Origin: a bacterium
GTDB lineage: Bacteria; SZUA-182; DTGQ01; JAFGSM01
Direction: 5' to 3'
Assembly (NCBI GenBank): GCA_016934595.1
Contig: JAFGSM010000128.1
Location: forward strand, 1 to 34,851
DNA length: 34,851 nucleotides
Both the position numbers and the translations under genes were made by a program. The notes beneath the pieces are model-generated. The model ran no database searches. It was not told the origin of the DNA and was given only the letters and a program-made list of their open reading frames with translations. Shown in pieces: positions 33,400 through 34,851 of this stretch (within the stretch, counting starts at the first letter, position 1; every line of letters starts with the position of its first letter).

Positions 33400-34732
33400 A
33401 CATCCTCCCCCCCCCTTCCAGATTGTAAATCCATGAAGTTATTATAAATCCATTAGTTATAATATATCTAATGTGGATTAGCAGCCTTTTATTATCAAGC
33501 CAGGAAAAACTATGTAGTGATATTCTTACAACTTCACCTATTGATGCTGGCTTTGTAACCGAGGTTGGTTTTATAACACGATCCTTGCCGGTTTTTAAAT
33601 CCAACACTGTTAGACTTTGACCTGCATCATCATCGTTTGGCACAAATAGATAAGCAAATTTTGAGCTATCTGGACTAAAATTATACGGGTCACGAAGTGT
33701 CCCATCAATTCTATTCTCATACAGGTTAATAACGTCTCCTGTATTAACAGCAACCTTAGCTACATAGATAATAATTCTATTCTGCTCCCAAACTGTCGTC
33801 CCTTCAGGGCCAAATGCCAATATCGCGGGATTCCCTTCGGGAAATTTCAGGGGTTTTGCGTTACCCGTAATATCTAGAAGATAATATGAAACCGGTTCAC
33901 CTTGTGTATAAATGATATGTTCATTATCTATCCAGCCCTTAACTGAATAATGCCCATCAATTCCAGCCTTTATCAAAGCGCCCTCTTTGCCTGTTGACAG
34001 GTCTTGCAGCCAGATTGAGTTACCCTTTATATCCGTACAGTCTCTATTCGTCGTAAAGACTATTTTGGAACTATCAGGACTGAATACAGGATCAGGATTC
34101 CAAAAAAGGCTTGTATGCCCTGTCTGCTTAAACAATTCATCCCTTAATTCATGGCGGATTTTACCATTGAAGTTGTCCTTAGAGATTTTTACGGCATCTG
34201 TCTTTCCCTTGACAATCAACCACAGCCCTATATCCGGAGAATCTTGAACAATATATCTTGATTTGTCAGGCGATGGAAGGAGTAAAAATGAAGAATATTC
34301 AGCATCCGCAGGAGACAAGATATATCCATGATCAAAAGACCATTTGGCTATCCTGGCTGCCTGCCTTCCTTTCTCATCCTCATAATAAATTTCAAAAGTC
34401 TCCGGTGCAATATCTTCCAGGGTGTTGTCAGGTAAAATCCTTTTAAATGTCAATTTAGGGACTATAGGAGGCCGTTCATTCTTCTTCCAATTATCAACGA
34501 TGTCTTGACCCTGTCGCTTTGCCTTTGAAATCTTCCTGTGATCTCTTGATTGTAACGCGTTGAAAACTATTGGAAAATTGCCGGCAATCCCGGCTAATTG
34601 ATAATCCTCTTCACCCAAATATGTCCAGGGCGACTCTGCAGAAGCGGATGATACATTAAACAATACGATAATTATCATCATCCCTATGAATGATGCTGAT
34701 AAAATCGATCTGTTTTTCATCTTTCTTCTCAT
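33344..34732 (-). CDS. Secreted TolB/WD40-like beta-propeller protein
   Basis: 462 residues. The signal peptide spans about residues 1-32 (ending near SSASA). From about residue 130 the sequence shows propeller-like blades with repeated SPDSSKxxF/Y motifs (DPVFSPDSSKIVFTTN, YNFSPDSSKFAYLF, LPSPDKSRYIV) and LDLKTGKD-type strands, as in TolB and WD40-like PD40 repeats. It is probably periplasmic; its ligand is unknown. The start is ATG 34732 or ATG 34720. The annotated end is suspect: the last 20 residues come after a run of nine G and overlap the M23 signal peptide by 56 nt. With ten G the protein would instead stop at a TGA overlapping the M23 start. Confidence 0.75.
   Translation of the reverse strand: MRRKMKNRSILSASFIGMMIIIVLFNVSSASAESPWTYLGEEDYQLAGIAGNFPIVFNALQSRDHRKISKAKRQGQDIVDNWKKNERPPIVPKLTFKRILPDNTLEDIAPETFEIYYEDEKGRQAARIAKWSFDHGYILSPADAEYSSFLLLPSPDKSRYIVQDSPDIGLWLIVKGKTDAVKISKDNFNGKIRHELRDELFKQTGHTSLFWNPDPVFSPDSSKIVFTTNRDCTDIKGNSIWLQDLSTGKEGALIKAGIDGHYSVKGWIDNEHIIYTQGEPVSYYLLDITGNAKPLKFPEGNPAILAFGPEGTTVWEQNRIIIYVAKVAVNTGDVINLYENRIDGTLRDPYNFSPDSSKFAYLFVPNDDDAGQSLTVLDLKTGKDRVIKPTSVTKPASIGEVVRISLHSFSWLDNKRLLIHIRYIITNGFIITSWIYNLEGGGRMYDAIKEAINIVIGVNNPL
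33407..33415. repeat. Homopolymer run of nine C (G on the coding strand)
   Basis: Nine consecutive C on the plus strand, read as GGG GGG GGG in the propeller gene and forming part of the ribosome site of the M23 gene. It is prone to slippage. One more G restores a TGA/ATG overlap; one fewer fuses the two genes in frame. Confidence 0.9.
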
Positions 34733-34767
34733 TTTCTCGCCTTTTGGCTTTTAAATCTGTCTAAAAT

Positions 34768-34851
34768 TGATGGCCTCGTAAAAAGTCTAAAATGCACTTA
34801 AAAATAAGTTTAATATTATAATTTTGATACATATTTTGTTGATATAATCTT
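34768..34851. mobile_element. MITE-like element, family A copy 3 (cut by window edge)
   Basis: Begins TGATGGCCTCGTAAAAAGTC at 34768 and continues with an AT-rich interior similar to copies 1 and 2, though more diverged. The expected right end lies beyond the window. It starts 35 bp upstream of the propeller-protein start codon. Confidence 0.75.

Overview
The window looks like a chromosomal segment of a Gram-negative, AT-leaning bacterium, most likely a Desulfobacterota (former deltaproteobacterial) or similar anaerobe. The reasons are an LpxC enzyme (lipid A synthesis, so an outer membrane), outer-membrane barrel and lipoprotein genes, SpoVG, and the housekeeping run ispE / tRNA-Gln / prs / rplY / pth downstream of a TPR protein. 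Taxonomy is inferred from gene content and order only.

Layout. 159-3006 (+) is a complete spermidine pathway in four genes: S-adenosylmethionine decarboxylase, pyruvoyl-dependent arginine decarboxylase, spermidine synthase and agmatinase. 3022-8039 (-) holds lpxC, topA and dprA. 8492-10865 (+) is a two-component pair: a receiver-only response regulator and a membrane PAS histidine kinase. From 10922 to 34732 every gene is on the minus strand. Read in the direction of transcription from the right, these are: (i) a beta-propeller-like secreted protein, an M23 peptidase locus broken by an in-frame stop, and a small ORF (34732-32567); (ii) an ECF sigma factor, a soluble zinc-finger anti-sigma protein, a membrane-anchored CHAT protease and a TPR/Ig-like envelope protein, followed by a FadL/PorV-like outer-membrane protein and a secreted repeat protein (32193-22784); (iii) a B12-binding radical SAM protein; (iv) a housekeeping block of TPR protein, LolB-like lipoprotein, ispE, spoVG, tRNA-Gln, prs, rplY, pth, a malate/lactate dehydrogenase, a DNA methyltransferase-repair protein, dtd, a metallo-beta-lactamase-fold hydrolase and a Xer recombinase.

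The most interesting region is 26321-32193. A CHAT protease with an intact His/Cys dyad is fused through one transmembrane helix to a CsgG/FlgO-like module. The next gene's product ends in a recognisably related module. Both lie directly downstream of an ECF sigma / anti-sigma pair, which suggests an envelope-sensing, protease-gated system, with outer-membrane and secreted proteins encoded just beyond it as candidate targets or outputs.

Two families of short non-coding inverted-repeat elements are also present: a ~123 bp MITE-like element in three copies, each 31-39 bp upstream of a start codon, and an ~80-86 bp element in two copies near lpxC and dprA. The M23 locus has its signal peptide and catalytic domain in one frame, separated by a single TAA, next to a run of nine G that misplaces the end of the upstream gene by one base.
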